Source of the DNA: Kribbibacterium absianum
GTDB taxonomy: Bacteria; Actinomycetota; Coriobacteriia; Coriobacteriales; Atopobiaceae
DNA: 64,000 bases
Assembly (NCBI RefSeq): GCF_030067705.1
Contig: NZ_JASJEX010000002.1
Coordinates: 186,001 to 250,000, forward strand
Direction: 5' to 3'
The position numbers and the translations under genes are program-made. The notes under the pieces are model-generated. The model was given only the letters and a program-made list of their open reading frames with translations. It was not told the origin of the DNA and made no database searches. Of the stretch, positions 35,125 to 43,707 are shown one piece after another (within the stretch, counting starts at the first letter, position 1; every line of letters begins with the position of its first letter).

Positions 35125-37605
35125 ATGACCAAACCGATCACACGTAGGGGCTTCATCGCCGGCTCCGGTGTCGCTGCCGCTTCTGTGGCCCTCGCCGGTT
35201 GCAGCACGGGCTCTGAGCCCACCGCGCAGGCGGAGGCCGGCTCGGGCGACATCTACGCAGCGCCGGACCTGTCCAGCTACCCCATCGACCCCGACGGTGA
35301 GGGGGTCGAGGCCCTCTACACCACCGAGACCATGCGCAAGGACAAGTGGACGAAGGCCACCAACCCCGACGGCCACACGACGGTGGGCGCGATGGACGCC
35401 TCCCGTATCATCCAGGTGGACGGCCTCGCCTTCCGCGACATGAACGGCAACGGCAAGCTGGACGCTTGGGAGGACTGGCGCCAGGACGCCGACACCCGCG
35501 CCGCCGAGCTGGCCAAGACCCTCACCGCCGAGCAGTGCTTCCCGCTGATGTTCGCCGGTGGCACGCAGTCCGATTCCACCTCCACCGACACGAGCGCCTT
35601 CGATTGGATCGAGCGGGGCTCCCGCGCGGGCGTCTCTCGTCTCGCCTCCTCGGCCGACTCCTATGCCACGGACGTCGAGTGGATCAACAACGTGCAGCAG
35701 GTGTGCGAGGAGTCCGAGCTGGGCATCCCGTACTTCAACTACTCCGACCCGTACGTCCTGTTCAACGTCCCGAGCTCCATCGGCCTCGCGGCCACCATGG
35801 ACAAGGACATCTGGCGCAAGGCCGGCATGTGGCAGGCCCGCGCCTGGCGCGCGAGCGGCGTGCGCTGCGAGCTGGGGCCGCAGGTTGACGTGTACTCCAG
35901 CAACATCGGCACCCGCACCAGCGGCTCCGTGTGCGAGGACCCTGCGGTCAACCGTGACTTCACGGCGGCCTTCGGTGGCGGCATGCGGTCCACGTGGGGC
36001 GACGACGAGGCCACCGAGGACCTCGGCTGGGGCAAGCAGTCCTGCGGTGTGATGTTCAAGCACTTCGTGGGCGAGGGCGCGCCCGACGGCGGCCGCAACG
36101 ACCATCTTCCCCAGGGCAAGTGGAACGTGTTCCCGGGATCAAACTTCAAGGCGCATCTGATCCCGTTCCTGGATGGCGGTCTGCACCTGGACTCGAAGAC
36201 CGAACAGATGGCATCGATCATGCCCTGCTGCGGCATCGCCTACGACCCGAGCGACCCTGAGGGTCTCGGTGAGCACGTGGGAAGCGCCTACAGCTCCCAC
36301 AACATGGGCATTCTGCGCAACGCCGGGTGGGATGGCATGCTCTGCACTGACTGGACCGTGCTGGTCTACCAGTGCAACGGCGTGTCCGACAAGACCGAGG
36401 CCGAGCGCTTCCAGATCATGATGAACAACACGGTGACGATGCACGGCGGCACGTTCCAACCGGACGTGGCGGAGGAGACCTACGGCCTCATGTGCGATGA
36501 GATGGGCGAGGAAGCGGCGTTGGCGCAGCTGCAGGACAACGTGCGGCGCCTGTTCAAGCTCATGGTCAACGTCGACCTGCTGGATAACCCGTACAGTTCT
36601 GTTGACGATTGTGCCAAGGTCTTCGACAGCGATGCGCCGGTGGAGTTCGGGCGCGAGGCGGCCGTGAAGTGCGTTGTCATGCTCAAGAACAAGGGCGGCG
36701 TGATCTCTGAGACCGGCATCGAGGGTCCCGTGTACATCCCTCAGTCCTACTCCGAGGGAGGTATGGCCTCCTACGCGATGGGCGGTGCCGGCGGCTCCGT
36801 GTCCATGGCTTTTGACGAAGAGGTTGCGTCCCAGTACTTCTCGGAGGTGGTGACTGACGACGTGGCCACCGTCGAGGAGGTTACTGCGGACGACATCACG
36901 GCCAAGATCAAGGACGAGCTCACGGCTGCCGGTGTCAAGTATGCGGTGGTGGGAATCAAGAGTCCCGCCGACGCCTATGACGGTGCGCAGGGCGGCGTGT
37001 CCATTGCCTCGATGATTATGGGCGCCGAGCAGGAACCCGGCCCCTACTACAAGCCCGTCACATTGCAGTACCGTCCGTTCACGGCCGATCAGGACTGGTC
37101 CGGGTTCAAGTCCCTTAATCCGGAGGACGAGTACGGTGTGCTCGAGGATCGCTCCGTCAACGGCGAGAGCACCCACGCCACCAACGAGAGCGACCTCGAC
37201 CTCGTGCTCGCCGTCAAGGATCGGATTCCCGATGACGCCAAGCTCATCGTGTGCATCGACGCAAGCAAGCCGATGGTTTTCTCGGAGTTCGAGGATGTGG
37301 CGGACGTGATCCTGCTCACGTTCTCCAAGACGAGCGACGAGCCCTTTGCCCGCATCATCACCGGCGAGGTGGAGCCGAGTGGTCTTCTGCCGTTCCAGAT
37401 GCCGGCCTCGATGGAGACGGTCTACAACGAGCAGTACGCCGACGTGCCGCGTGACATGACCTGCCACACGGACTCTGAAGGCAACACCTATGACTTCACG
37501 TTCGGCCTCAACTGGTCCGGGCAGATTGACGACGAGCGTGTGGCCACCTACAACGTGCCGGCGCTGACCGAGCCCGAGACCGAGGTGGTTCCCTACATCT
37601 CTTAG
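35125..37605 (+). CDS. Tat-exported lipoprotein GH3 glycoside hydrolase
   Basis: 826 aa from ATG 35125 (GAGAGAAGAG upstream). The N-terminus has twin arginines (TRRGFIAGSG) and the lipobox LAGC at about residue 30, so it should be folded before export and anchored outside. The GH3 barrel includes the LGPQVDVYSSN region, MFKHFVGEGAPDGG and MLCTDWTVL with the nucleophile Asp. The second alpha/beta domain runs to about 790, ending YDFTFGLNWSG. It is the intact paralogue of the gene at 31667 and would split beta-linked glycosides at the cell surface; substrate is unknown. A strong terminator follows. Confidence 0.88.
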   Translation: MTKPITRRGFIAGSGVAAASVALAGCSTGSEPTAQAEAGSGDIYAAPDLSSYPIDPDGEGVEALYTTETMRKDKWTKATNPDGHTTVGAMDASRIIQVDGLAFRDMNGNGKLDAWEDWRQDADTRAAELAKTLTAEQCFPLMFAGGTQSDSTSTDTSAFDWIERGSRAGVSRLASSADSYATDVEWINNVQQVCEESELGIPYFNYSDPYVLFNVPSSIGLAATMDKDIWRKAGMWQARAWRASGVRCELGPQVDVYSSNIGTRTSGSVCEDPAVNRDFTAAFGGGMRSTWGDDEATEDLGWGKQSCGVMFKHFVGEGAPDGGRNDHLPQGKWNVFPGSNFKAHLIPFLDGGLHLDSKTEQMASIMPCCGIAYDPSDPEGLGEHVGSAYSSHNMGILRNAGWDGMLCTDWTVLVYQCNGVSDKTEAERFQIMMNNTVTMHGGTFQPDVAEETYGLMCDEMGEEAALAQLQDNVRRLFKLMVNVDLLDNPYSSVDDCAKVFDSDAPVEFGREAAVKCVVMLKNKGGVISETGIEGPVYIPQSYSEGGMASYAMGGAGGSVSMAFDEEVASQYFSEVVTDDVATVEEVTADDITAKIKDELTAAGVKYAVVGIKSPADAYDGAQGGVSIASMIMGAEQEPGPYYKPVTLQYRPFTADQDWSGFKSLNPEDEYGVLEDRSVNGESTHATNESDLDLVLAVKDRIPDDAKLIVCIDASKPMVFSEFEDVADVILLTFSKTSDEPFARIITGEVEPSGLLPFQMPASMETVYNEQYADVPRDMTCHTDSEGNTYDFTFGLNWSGQIDDERVATYNVPALTEPETEVVPYIS

Positions 37606-37632
37606 CTACGAGCACGGCTTCCCTTTCGGAGC

Positions 37633-37673
37633 AAGGCGCAGGACCCGACGGTGGCGGGGTCCTGCGCCTTTTT
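37633..37673 (+). terminator. Terminator of the GH3 lipoprotein gene
   Basis: AAGGCGCAGGACCC (37633-37646) pairs with GGGTCCTGCGCCTT (37657-37670); the T run is TTTTT. Confidence 0.92.
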
Positions 37674-37677
37674 GCGC

Positions 37678-37770
37678 TGGACGCTTGGGAGAGAGCCATT
37701 TGTCCACGCTGTCGCCCGGTGGAGCGTGGACAAATGGCTTTGACCGAAGCGTCCAGACCGAAGCGTCCAG
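37678..37770. repeat. Composite palindromic repeat, copy 3
   Basis: Here the AGAGAG-type arm comes first and the TCAAAG-type arm is inverted after a 12-base loop, the reverse order of copies 1 and 2, followed by a fragment GACCGAAGCGTCCAGA. It lies directly after a terminator. Confidence 0.9.
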
Positions 37771-37814
37771 ACTCCGGGCCCTGTTCGCAATCCACGCAAG
37801 CGACGCGACAGTTT

Positions 37815-37854
37815 GCGTCAAAGCGTCCTGAAACCAATTCCCGCCCCGTAAGGT
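37815..37854 (+). promoter_or_regulatory. Candidate promoter of the second GH3 gene, with CGTCAA motif
   Basis: GCGTCAAAGCG (37815-37825) shares CGTCAAAGCG with 34295-34304. CCCCGTA follows 28 bases downstream, as at 34344. An imperfect copy, ACGCAAG, lies 21 bp upstream (37794). TAAGGT (37849) may be the -10. Confidence 0.45.
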
Positions 37855-37893
37855 GGCAGCAACGACCGATCGGCACCGCTCCGGGAGGATGCG

Positions 37894-40392
37894 ATGAAGC
37901 ATCAAGACCTCATCAACCGTCTGACCCTCGAGGAGAAGTGCGCGCTCCTCTCGGGCGACACTGCCTTCACCACCCGCGCGTACCCGCACCATGGCATCCC
38001 TGCGATGCAGTTCTCCGACGGCCCCCACGGCCTGCGCCTGCAAGCCGCCGGCGCCAACCACCTGGGCATCGGCGGCTCCGTGCCGGCCACCTGCTTCCCG
38101 ACGGCGGCCACGGTCGCCAACTCCTGGGATCCGTCCCTGGGGGAGAGGTTGGGCACCGCCCTCGGCGAGGAGGCCCTGGCCGAGAAGGTGGACGTCGTGC
38201 TCGGCCCCGGCCTCAACATCAAGCGCAGCCCGCTCTGCGGCCGCAACTTCGAGTACTTCTCCGAGGACCCGCTGGTGGCCGGTGACATGGCCGCCGGCTA
38301 CGTGCGCGGCATCCAGAGCCAGGGCGTGAGCGCCTGCCCCAAGCACTTCGCCGTCAACAGCCAGGAGACCCGTCGCCAGGGGTCCGACTCTCAGGTGGAC
38401 GAGCGCACGCTCCGCGAGCTCTACCTCGCCGGGTTCGAGCGCGTGGTCAAGAACGCGCGCCCCAAGTGCCTCATGAGCAGCTACAACATGGTCAACGGCA
38501 CCTATGCCAACGAGAACCAGCACCTGCTCCGCGAGGTCCTGCGCGACGAGTGGGGCTACGACGGCGCCGTCGTCACCGACTGGCAGGGCTCCGTGGACCA
38601 CGTGGCCGGCGTCAAGGCCGGCTCAGACTTCGAGATGCCGGCTCACGGCATGCCCGCCGTGCGCGAACTCGTGGGCGCGGTGCGGGAGGGCCGCATCAGC
38701 GAGGCCGAGGTGGACGCTCAGGTGGACGAGGCCCTCGAGCTGATCCTCACGACCACGGCCGCCACGCGCGCCGCCGGCAATTCCTTCGACCGTCTGGCGC
38801 ATCACCAGATTGCCCACGACATCGCGGCACAGTCCATCGTCATGCTCAAGAACGAGGACCACATCCTCCCGCTCGCGCCCGCGACGCGCGTGGCCCTTGT
38901 CGGCGACTTCGCCGACAACCCCCGCTACCAGGGCGCCGGCTCCTCGCTCGTCAACTGCACGAAGCTCGAGAAGCTCACCGGTGTCATTGCCGACACGGAG
39001 CTCGAGTACGTGGGGTACGAGCCGGCCTTCAATCGCGACGGCGGTTCCACCGAGGCGATGGCCCAGGCTGCCGCCGACCTCGCCCGGCGCGCCGATGTCG
39101 TGCTCATGTGCCTCGGCCTCGACGAGTCCCGCGAGTCCGAGGGCGCCGAGCGTCTCGACATGTCCATGGACCCGGCGCAGGTCCACGCGCTCGAGCTCGT
39201 GGCCGAGGCCAACCCCAACGTCGTGGTGCTGCTCTCCGCCGGGTCCGCGGTGGAGTGCGACTGGGTCGCGAACGCCAAGGCCGTGCTGTACCTAGCGCTC
39301 GGCGGCCAGGCGGGCGCGTCCGCGGCGCTCGACGTCGTGACCGGCGCGGTGAACCCCTCCGGCAAGCTCACCGAGACCTGGGCGCGCAGGCTCGCCGACA
39401 CCCCCACCGCCGGTCGCTTCCCGGCCGACGGCCGTATCGCCGAGTACCGCGAGGGCCTCTTTGTCGGCTACCGCTATTACCAGACGGCCGGCGTGGACGT
39501 GGCGTTCCCATTCGGTTTCGGCCTCAGCTACACCACGTTCGAGTACGGGCCGCTGCAGGCCGAGGTGGTCAAGGACGCCGGCAGCGACGTTTCCGTGCGC
39601 TGCTCGGTCGCCATCGCCAACACCGGCGAGCGTGCCGGCGCCGAGGTCGTGCAGCTCTATGTGGCGAAACCCGACGGGGAGGTCTTCCGTCCCGCCCAGG
39701 AGCTCCGCGCCTACGAGAAGGTGCGGCTCGAGCCCGGTGAGACGACAACGGTGACCTTCGACCTCGGTAGCCGCGCCTTCGCGTACTTCAACATCGCCAC
39801 CGACGGCTGGGAGATCGAGCACGGCGCCTACGAGCTGCGCGCGGCCGCCAGCTGCGAGGACGTGCGCTCGGTCGCCACCGTGACGCTGGCCGGCACCGCC
39901 GCCGCGAACCCCTATGCGGGCCAGGACCTCGGCTGCTATCGCTCGGGCAACGTGCAGGACGTGCCCGACGTCCAGTGGGCCGCCATCCTCGGGCGCCCGG
40001 TGCCCAAGGCGGACCTCAAGATCGACGACAACCTCTGCTTCCGAGACCTCAACCACGGGCGCAGCCCCATCTTCTGGCTCGTGTGGCTCGTGCTGACGCA
40101 GATCGTGAAGTCGTCCACCAAGAAGGGGCGCCCGAACCTCAACGCCCTGTTCATCTACAACATGCCGCTTCACGTGCTCGTCAAGGGCGCCGGCGGCTGG
40201 GTGGACCAGAGGATGGTCGACGCCCTGGTGCTCGAGCTCCGCGGCTTCTGGGTCATCGGCCTCGTGCTCTGCCTCGTGCGCTTCGTACAGAACGTGCTCG
40301 CCAACAACGCGATGGCCCGGAAGCTCCAGGCCGCAGCCACGCCGGGCGCTCCGAGCGACGCGCCCACCCCGAGCGGCGCCGTGCCCGCGTGA
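37894..40392 (+). CDS. GH3 beta-glucosidase-like enzyme with C-terminal membrane anchor
   Basis: 832 aa, no export signal. The catalytic barrel has SDGPHGLRLQ, LGPGLNIKRSPLCGRNFEYF, KHFAVNSQETRR and GAVVTDWQGS with nucleophile Asp; the second domain and the FnIII-like domain (about 560-670, DVSVRCSVAIANTGERAGAE) follow in the usual beta-glucosidase order. Unusually, residues after about 690 contain two strongly hydrophobic stretches (FWLVWLVLTQIV and FWVIGLVLCLVRFVQNVLA) and a Pro/Ala-rich tail. The enzyme may be held on the inner face of the membrane. The GtrA-like gene follows 53 bases later and may be cotranscribed. Confidence 0.9.
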   Translation: MKHQDLINRLTLEEKCALLSGDTAFTTRAYPHHGIPAMQFSDGPHGLRLQAAGANHLGIGGSVPATCFPTAATVANSWDPSLGERLGTALGEEALAEKVDVVLGPGLNIKRSPLCGRNFEYFSEDPLVAGDMAAGYVRGIQSQGVSACPKHFAVNSQETRRQGSDSQVDERTLRELYLAGFERVVKNARPKCLMSSYNMVNGTYANENQHLLREVLRDEWGYDGAVVTDWQGSVDHVAGVKAGSDFEMPAHGMPAVRELVGAVREGRISEAEVDAQVDEALELILTTTAATRAAGNSFDRLAHHQIAHDIAAQSIVMLKNEDHILPLAPATRVALVGDFADNPRYQGAGSSLVNCTKLEKLTGVIADTELEYVGYEPAFNRDGGSTEAMAQAAADLARRADVVLMCLGLDESRESEGAERLDMSMDPAQVHALELVAEANPNVVVLLSAGSAVECDWVANAKAVLYLALGGQAGASAALDVVTGAVNPSGKLTETWARRLADTPTAGRFPADGRIAEYREGLFVGYRYYQTAGVDVAFPFGFGLSYTTFEYGPLQAEVVKDAGSDVSVRCSVAIANTGERAGAEVVQLYVAKPDGEVFRPAQELRAYEKVRLEPGETTTVTFDLGSRAFAYFNIATDGWEIEHGAYELRAAASCEDVRSVATVTLAGTAAANPYAGQDLGCYRSGNVQDVPDVQWAAILGRPVPKADLKIDDNLCFRDLNHGRSPIFWLVWLVLTQIVKSSTKKGRPNLNALFIYNMPLHVLVKGAGGWVDQRMVDALVLELRGFWVIGLVLCLVRFVQNVLANNAMARKLQAAATPGAPSDAPTPSGAVPA

Positions 40393-40445
40393 CCCTCCCG
40401 TTCCATGCCACAACCATCGAAATCGCCGCGTAGAAAGGCCGCCCC

Positions 40446-40979
40446 ATGAGCTTCAAAACCTGGACCGAAGAGCACCAGAGCCTCTGGGAGTTCATCAAGT
40501 TCAATGTTCTGTCCAACATCTCGACCGCCACGCGCTTCGTCGTCACGTGGGTGGGCACCGCGATCTTTGTGAACGCACTGGCCATGACGCAGCCGTTCTC
40601 GTTTTTGATCTTCAACTACACGAGCGACGGCTCCAACGGCCTCGGCGGCTTTCTGACCTTCCTGTTGGCCGAGGTGCTGGCCCAGGTGGTGAACTTCTTC
40701 GTGCAGATGAAGTTCGTGTTCAAGAGCGACGCCAGCTTCTCCACCGCCGCGCCCAAGTACGCCGTGCTCGCCGTGCTGATCGTGGTCGTGAACCTGGTGC
40801 TACCAGGCTACGTGACCAGCTGGTGCATCGGCTGGGGCATGGGCGCCGAGCTTGCCGCCACCGTCGCCTCTGTGGTGAACACGGTGCTCGCCGTCATCGT
40901 GAGCTTCCCGGTGCTCAAGTTCTGGATCACACCGAGCACGCAGGGCAAGGACGATGCCGGAACCGCCGCTGCGGCCTAG
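40446..40979 (+). CDS. GtrA-like membrane protein
   Basis: 177 aa with four hydrophobic segments at about 28-50, 65-90, 98-120 and 130-158. Features typical of the GtrA/DPMS family are the early FIKFNVLSNISTATRF and the second-helix AEVLAQVVNFFVQMKFVFK. Relatives flip or help flip lipid-linked sugars. A terminator follows directly. Pairing with the membrane-anchored GH3 suggests handling of a glycolipid or glycosylated envelope component; this is inference. Confidence 0.8.
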   Translation: MSFKTWTEEHQSLWEFIKFNVLSNISTATRFVVTWVGTAIFVNALAMTQPFSFLIFNYTSDGSNGLGGFLTFLLAEVLAQVVNFFVQMKFVFKSDASFSTAAPKYAVLAVLIVVVNLVLPGYVTSWCIGWGMGAELAATVASVVNTVLAVIVSFPVLKFWITPSTQGKDDAGTAAAA

Positions 40980-40998
40980 CCCCACGGCTCCGCCCCTC

Positions 40999-41020
40999 AG
41001 CGCCCTCCGGGGCGCTTTTT
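40999..41020 (+). terminator. Terminator after the GtrA-like gene
   Basis: AGCGCCC (40999-41005) pairs with GGGCGCT (41010-41016), followed by TTTTT. Confidence 0.9.
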
Positions 41021-41028
41021 CATGCCGG

Positions 41029-41102
41029 GTGAGACAATCTAAAGAGACGAAAGTGTCCCATCGGGCTGAGTGAGACAGTTCTGTCTCTTTGATCTGTCTC
41101 AC
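41029..41102. repeat. Inverted-repeat element with GAGACA arms
   Basis: The left arm GTGAGACAATCTAAAGAGAC (41029-41048) is an imperfect inverted copy of the right arm (41082-41102), and the centre holds the palindrome GAGACAG-TT-CTGTCTC. The right arm recurs exactly, in inverted orientation, at 43637-43657. Confidence 0.8.
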
Positions 41103-41197
41103 TTTGCAGCTGGCCAGCGTCCTTGTGGATCTGAGGGAGTGGGGCCGTGCGGAGCCGTGCGCGGGTCTATCCTCAAGGGTCGTGCAAAGGAGGCGTC

Positions 41198-41644
41198 ATG
41201 GCGCGCGAGCCGCAAGGCCAGGTATCGGCCGACCTCGACATGTTGACCTGCGACCTTATCGGCGAGGCGCTCGACGTGCTGGCCGCAGGGCCCCTGGAGG
41301 GCGTCGTGGCCACCGTGCTGGACGACGACCGCACCCGTTTCACCTGCTCCTTCGAGGAAGACTCCCCCGAGGAGTGCCTCGATGGCGCGCGCCAATGGGT
41401 CGCGGATCTTGGCCGTGGCGCCAAGAAGCAGGACGGGGTCGGCGCGCCGCGCTGCTACGCGCTGGCCTACCAGGGCGCCGTCGACCTCGGCAGCGGCTAC
41501 GCGGACGCCCTCATCGTCGAGTTCGGTGAGCGCGGCAACCAGACCGACTACTCCGCGCACCTGGAACTGCAGGGCATCGGTCGAGGCGACCGCCTCCGCT
41601 GGACCGACCCGGCCCCGGCGGGAGAGCTCGACCCGTTGCTCTGA
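41198..41644 (+). CDS. Conserved-looking hypothetical protein upstream of typA
   Basis: 148 aa from ATG 41198 (AAAGGAGG upstream). Soluble, acidic, alternating helices and strands; motifs such as LDMLTCDLIGEALDVL, EDSPEECLDGARQWV and CYALAYQGAVDLGSGYADAL are visible but I recognise no family. Codon use fits the genome. The gap to typA is 94 bases. A role linked to TypA is not supported by more than position. Confidence 0.75.
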   Translation: MAREPQGQVSADLDMLTCDLIGEALDVLAAGPLEGVVATVLDDDRTRFTCSFEEDSPEECLDGARQWVADLGRGAKKQDGVGAPRCYALAYQGAVDLGSGYADALIVEFGERGNQTDYSAHLELQGIGRGDRLRWTDPAPAGELDPLL

Positions 41645-41738
41645 GAAGTCCCCTATAGAGATGCTCCGCACGCCGCGCGGGTATAAAGCGCCGCGAGCCA
41701 TGAGCCCCGCTCACATGATCGTTCGGAAAGAGAGCCCC

Positions 41739-43577
41739 ATGCTGCAAGAGAACCTGCGAAACGTCGCCATCATCGCCCATGTCGACCACGGCAAGACCAC
41801 GCTGGTCGACAAGCTCTTGCGCGCCACCGACGCCTTCCGGGCCAACCAGCAGGTGGAGGACCGCGTGCTCGACTCCAACGACCAGGAGCGCGAGCGCGGC
41901 ATCACGATCCTGGCCAAGAACATCTCCATCGAGTACAAGGGCATCAAGATCAACGTCATTGACACCCCGGGCCACGCCGACTTCGGCGGCGAGGTGGAGC
42001 GCGTGCTGCGCATGGCCGACTCGGCGCTCCTGCTCGTGGACGCCTTCGAGGGCCCGATGCCCCAGACGCGCTTCGTGCTGCGCCACGCCATCGACGCCGG
42101 GCTTGCCATCATGATCGTGGTCAACAAGATCGACCGCCCCGGCGCGCGCCCGGAAGAGGTCGTGAACGACTCGCTCGACCTGATGATGGACCTCGGCGCC
42201 ACCGACGACCAGCTCGAGTTCGCGATGGAGCACGTGGTCTACGCGAGCGCCGTCAACGGCTTCGCCCGCCTCGACCCCGCCGACGACAACGACGACATGT
42301 TCCCGCTGCTCGACATGATCGTGGACTGCCTGCCCGCGCCGGACTGCGACCCGGACGGCCCTCTCGCCATGCAGTGCGTGACCGTGGACCACTCCAGCTA
42401 CGTGGGGCGCATCGGCATCGGCCGCGTGTACTCCGGCACGATCCACACCGGCGAGAAGATCCTCGTGGTCAAGAACGACGGCTCCCGTGCGATGGCGCAG
42501 GCCAAGCAGCTCTACACCTTCGACTACCTCGGCCGCACCGAGTGCGACGAGATCCGCGCCGGCGACATCGGCGCCGTTGTGGGCATCGATCGCACCGACA
42601 TCGGCGACGTCTACACCGACCCCGAGAACCCTGTGGAGCTGGACCCCATCGAGATCGACCCGCCGACGCTCGCCGTGGTCTTCGAGCCTTCCACCAGCCC
42701 GCTCGTGGGCCGCGACGGCGACATCGTCGGCGGTCGCCAGCTCAAGGAGCGCCTGATGCGCGAGGCCGAGAACAACGTGACCATGCGCATCGAGGAGCTG
42801 CCCGACAAGACCGGCATCGAGGTGTCCGGCCGCGGCATCCTGCACCTCTCGGTGCTGATGGAGAGCATGCGCCGCGAGGGCTTCGAGTTCCAGGTGGGTC
42901 GTCCGCGCGTGCTCTTCAAGGAGGACGAGCGCGGCCACAAGCTGGAGCCGGTGGAGCTGGCCGTGGTCGAGTGCCCCAACGAGTACTCGGGCAAGGTCAT
43001 CGAGGTCTTCGGCGAGTCCGGCGGCACGCTCGTCTCGATGCATGCCGGCGAGACCATCACGCACCTGGAGTTCAAGATCCCGACCCGCGGCATCATGGGC
43101 CTCAAGAACCGCATCCTGAACGTCACCCACGGCGAGGGCGTGTTCTACCACACGTTCTCCGAGTACGGCCCCTACGCCGGCGAGCTGGGCGTGCGCCCCA
43201 ACGGCGCGATGATCTCCATGTCCACCGAGAAGGCCGTGGGCTACGCGCTCGGCACGCTGCAGGAGCGCGGGCAGATGTTCGTGGGCCCGGGCACCGAGTG
43301 CTACGAGGGCATGCTCGTGGGCGAGCGGTCCAAGCCGGGCGACATGGTGGTGAACATCGCGCGCACGAAGTCGCTGGGCAACCAGCGCTCCTCGACTGCG
43401 GACATCGCCGTGCAGCTCACGCCGCCGCGCGAGTTCACGCTGGAAGAGGCGCTCGAGTACATCATGGACGACGAGCTGGTGGAAGTGACGCCCAAGAACA
43501 TCCGCATGCGCAAGCGCATCTTGAACGCGATCGACCGCAAGAAGGACAACGTCCGTCGCGGCGTCGTGAAGAAGTAG
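41739..43577 (+). CDS. typA: Translational GTPase TypA/BipA
   Basis: 612 aa from ATG 41739 (GGAAAGAGAG upstream), normal family length; the frame is open 119 codons further upstream in non-coding sense. G1 [10 protein letters not shown]2 RERGITI, G3 DTPGHADF, G4 NKIDRP and G5 SAVNG are all seen. The EF-G-like domains and the TypA-specific C-terminal region ([18 protein letters not shown], ending [12 protein letters not shown]) are complete. It binds ribosomes and helps 50S assembly and stress adaptation. Confidence 0.96.
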   Translation: MLQENLRNVAIIAHVDHGKTTLVDKLLRATDAFRANQQVEDRVLDSNDQERERGITILAKNISIEYKGIKINVIDTPGHADFGGEVERVLRMADSALLLVDAFEGPMPQTRFVLRHAIDAGLAIMIVVNKIDRPGARPEEVVNDSLDLMMDLGATDDQLEFAMEHVVYASAVNGFARLDPADDNDDMFPLLDMIVDCLPAPDCDPDGPLAMQCVTVDHSSYVGRIGIGRVYSGTIHTGEKILVVKNDGSRAMAQAKQLYTFDYLGRTECDEIRAGDIGAVVGIDRTDIGDVYTDPENPVELDPIEIDPPTLAVVFEPSTSPLVGRDGDIVGGRQLKERLMREAENNVTMRIEELPDKTGIEVSGRGILHLSVLMESMRREGFEFQVGRPRVLFKEDERGHKLEPVELAVVECPNEYSGKVIEVFGESGGTLVSMHAGETITHLEFKIPTRGIMGLKNRILNVTHGEGVFYHTFSEYGPYAGELGVRPNGAMISMSTEKAVGYALGTLQERGQMFVGPGTECYEGMLVGERSKPGDMVVNIARTKSLGNQRSSTADIAVQLTPPREFTLEEALEYIMDDELVEVTPKNIRMRKRILNAIDRKKDNVRRGVVKK

Positions 43578-43580
43578 GCG

Positions 43581-43612
43581 AAAAAGGCCCCGAGCGCGAC
43601 GCCCGGGGCCTT
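43581..43612. terminator. Terminator shared by typA and the convergent fic gene (32-bp duplicate A)
   Basis: GGCCCCG (43586-43592) pairs with CGGGGCC (43604-43610). The plus-strand AAAAA in front is a T run for minus-strand transcripts of fic. The 32 bases are identical to 45043-45074. Confidence 0.85.
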
Positions 43613-43636
43613 CTCGACGGTGCCTGAGATTCTGCC

Positions 43637-43657
43637 GTGAGACAGATCAAAGAGACA
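43637..43657 (+). repeat. Single arm of the GAGACA inverted-repeat family
   Basis: A 21-base exact inverted copy of 41082-41102, beginning GTGAGACAGATC. The two copies bracket the hypothetical gene and typA. Confidence 0.8.
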
Positions 43658-43707
43658 AGATCGTCCCACCGATCGGATGATGGGGCGTGACGGTCTCGTT
43701 CGCGACC

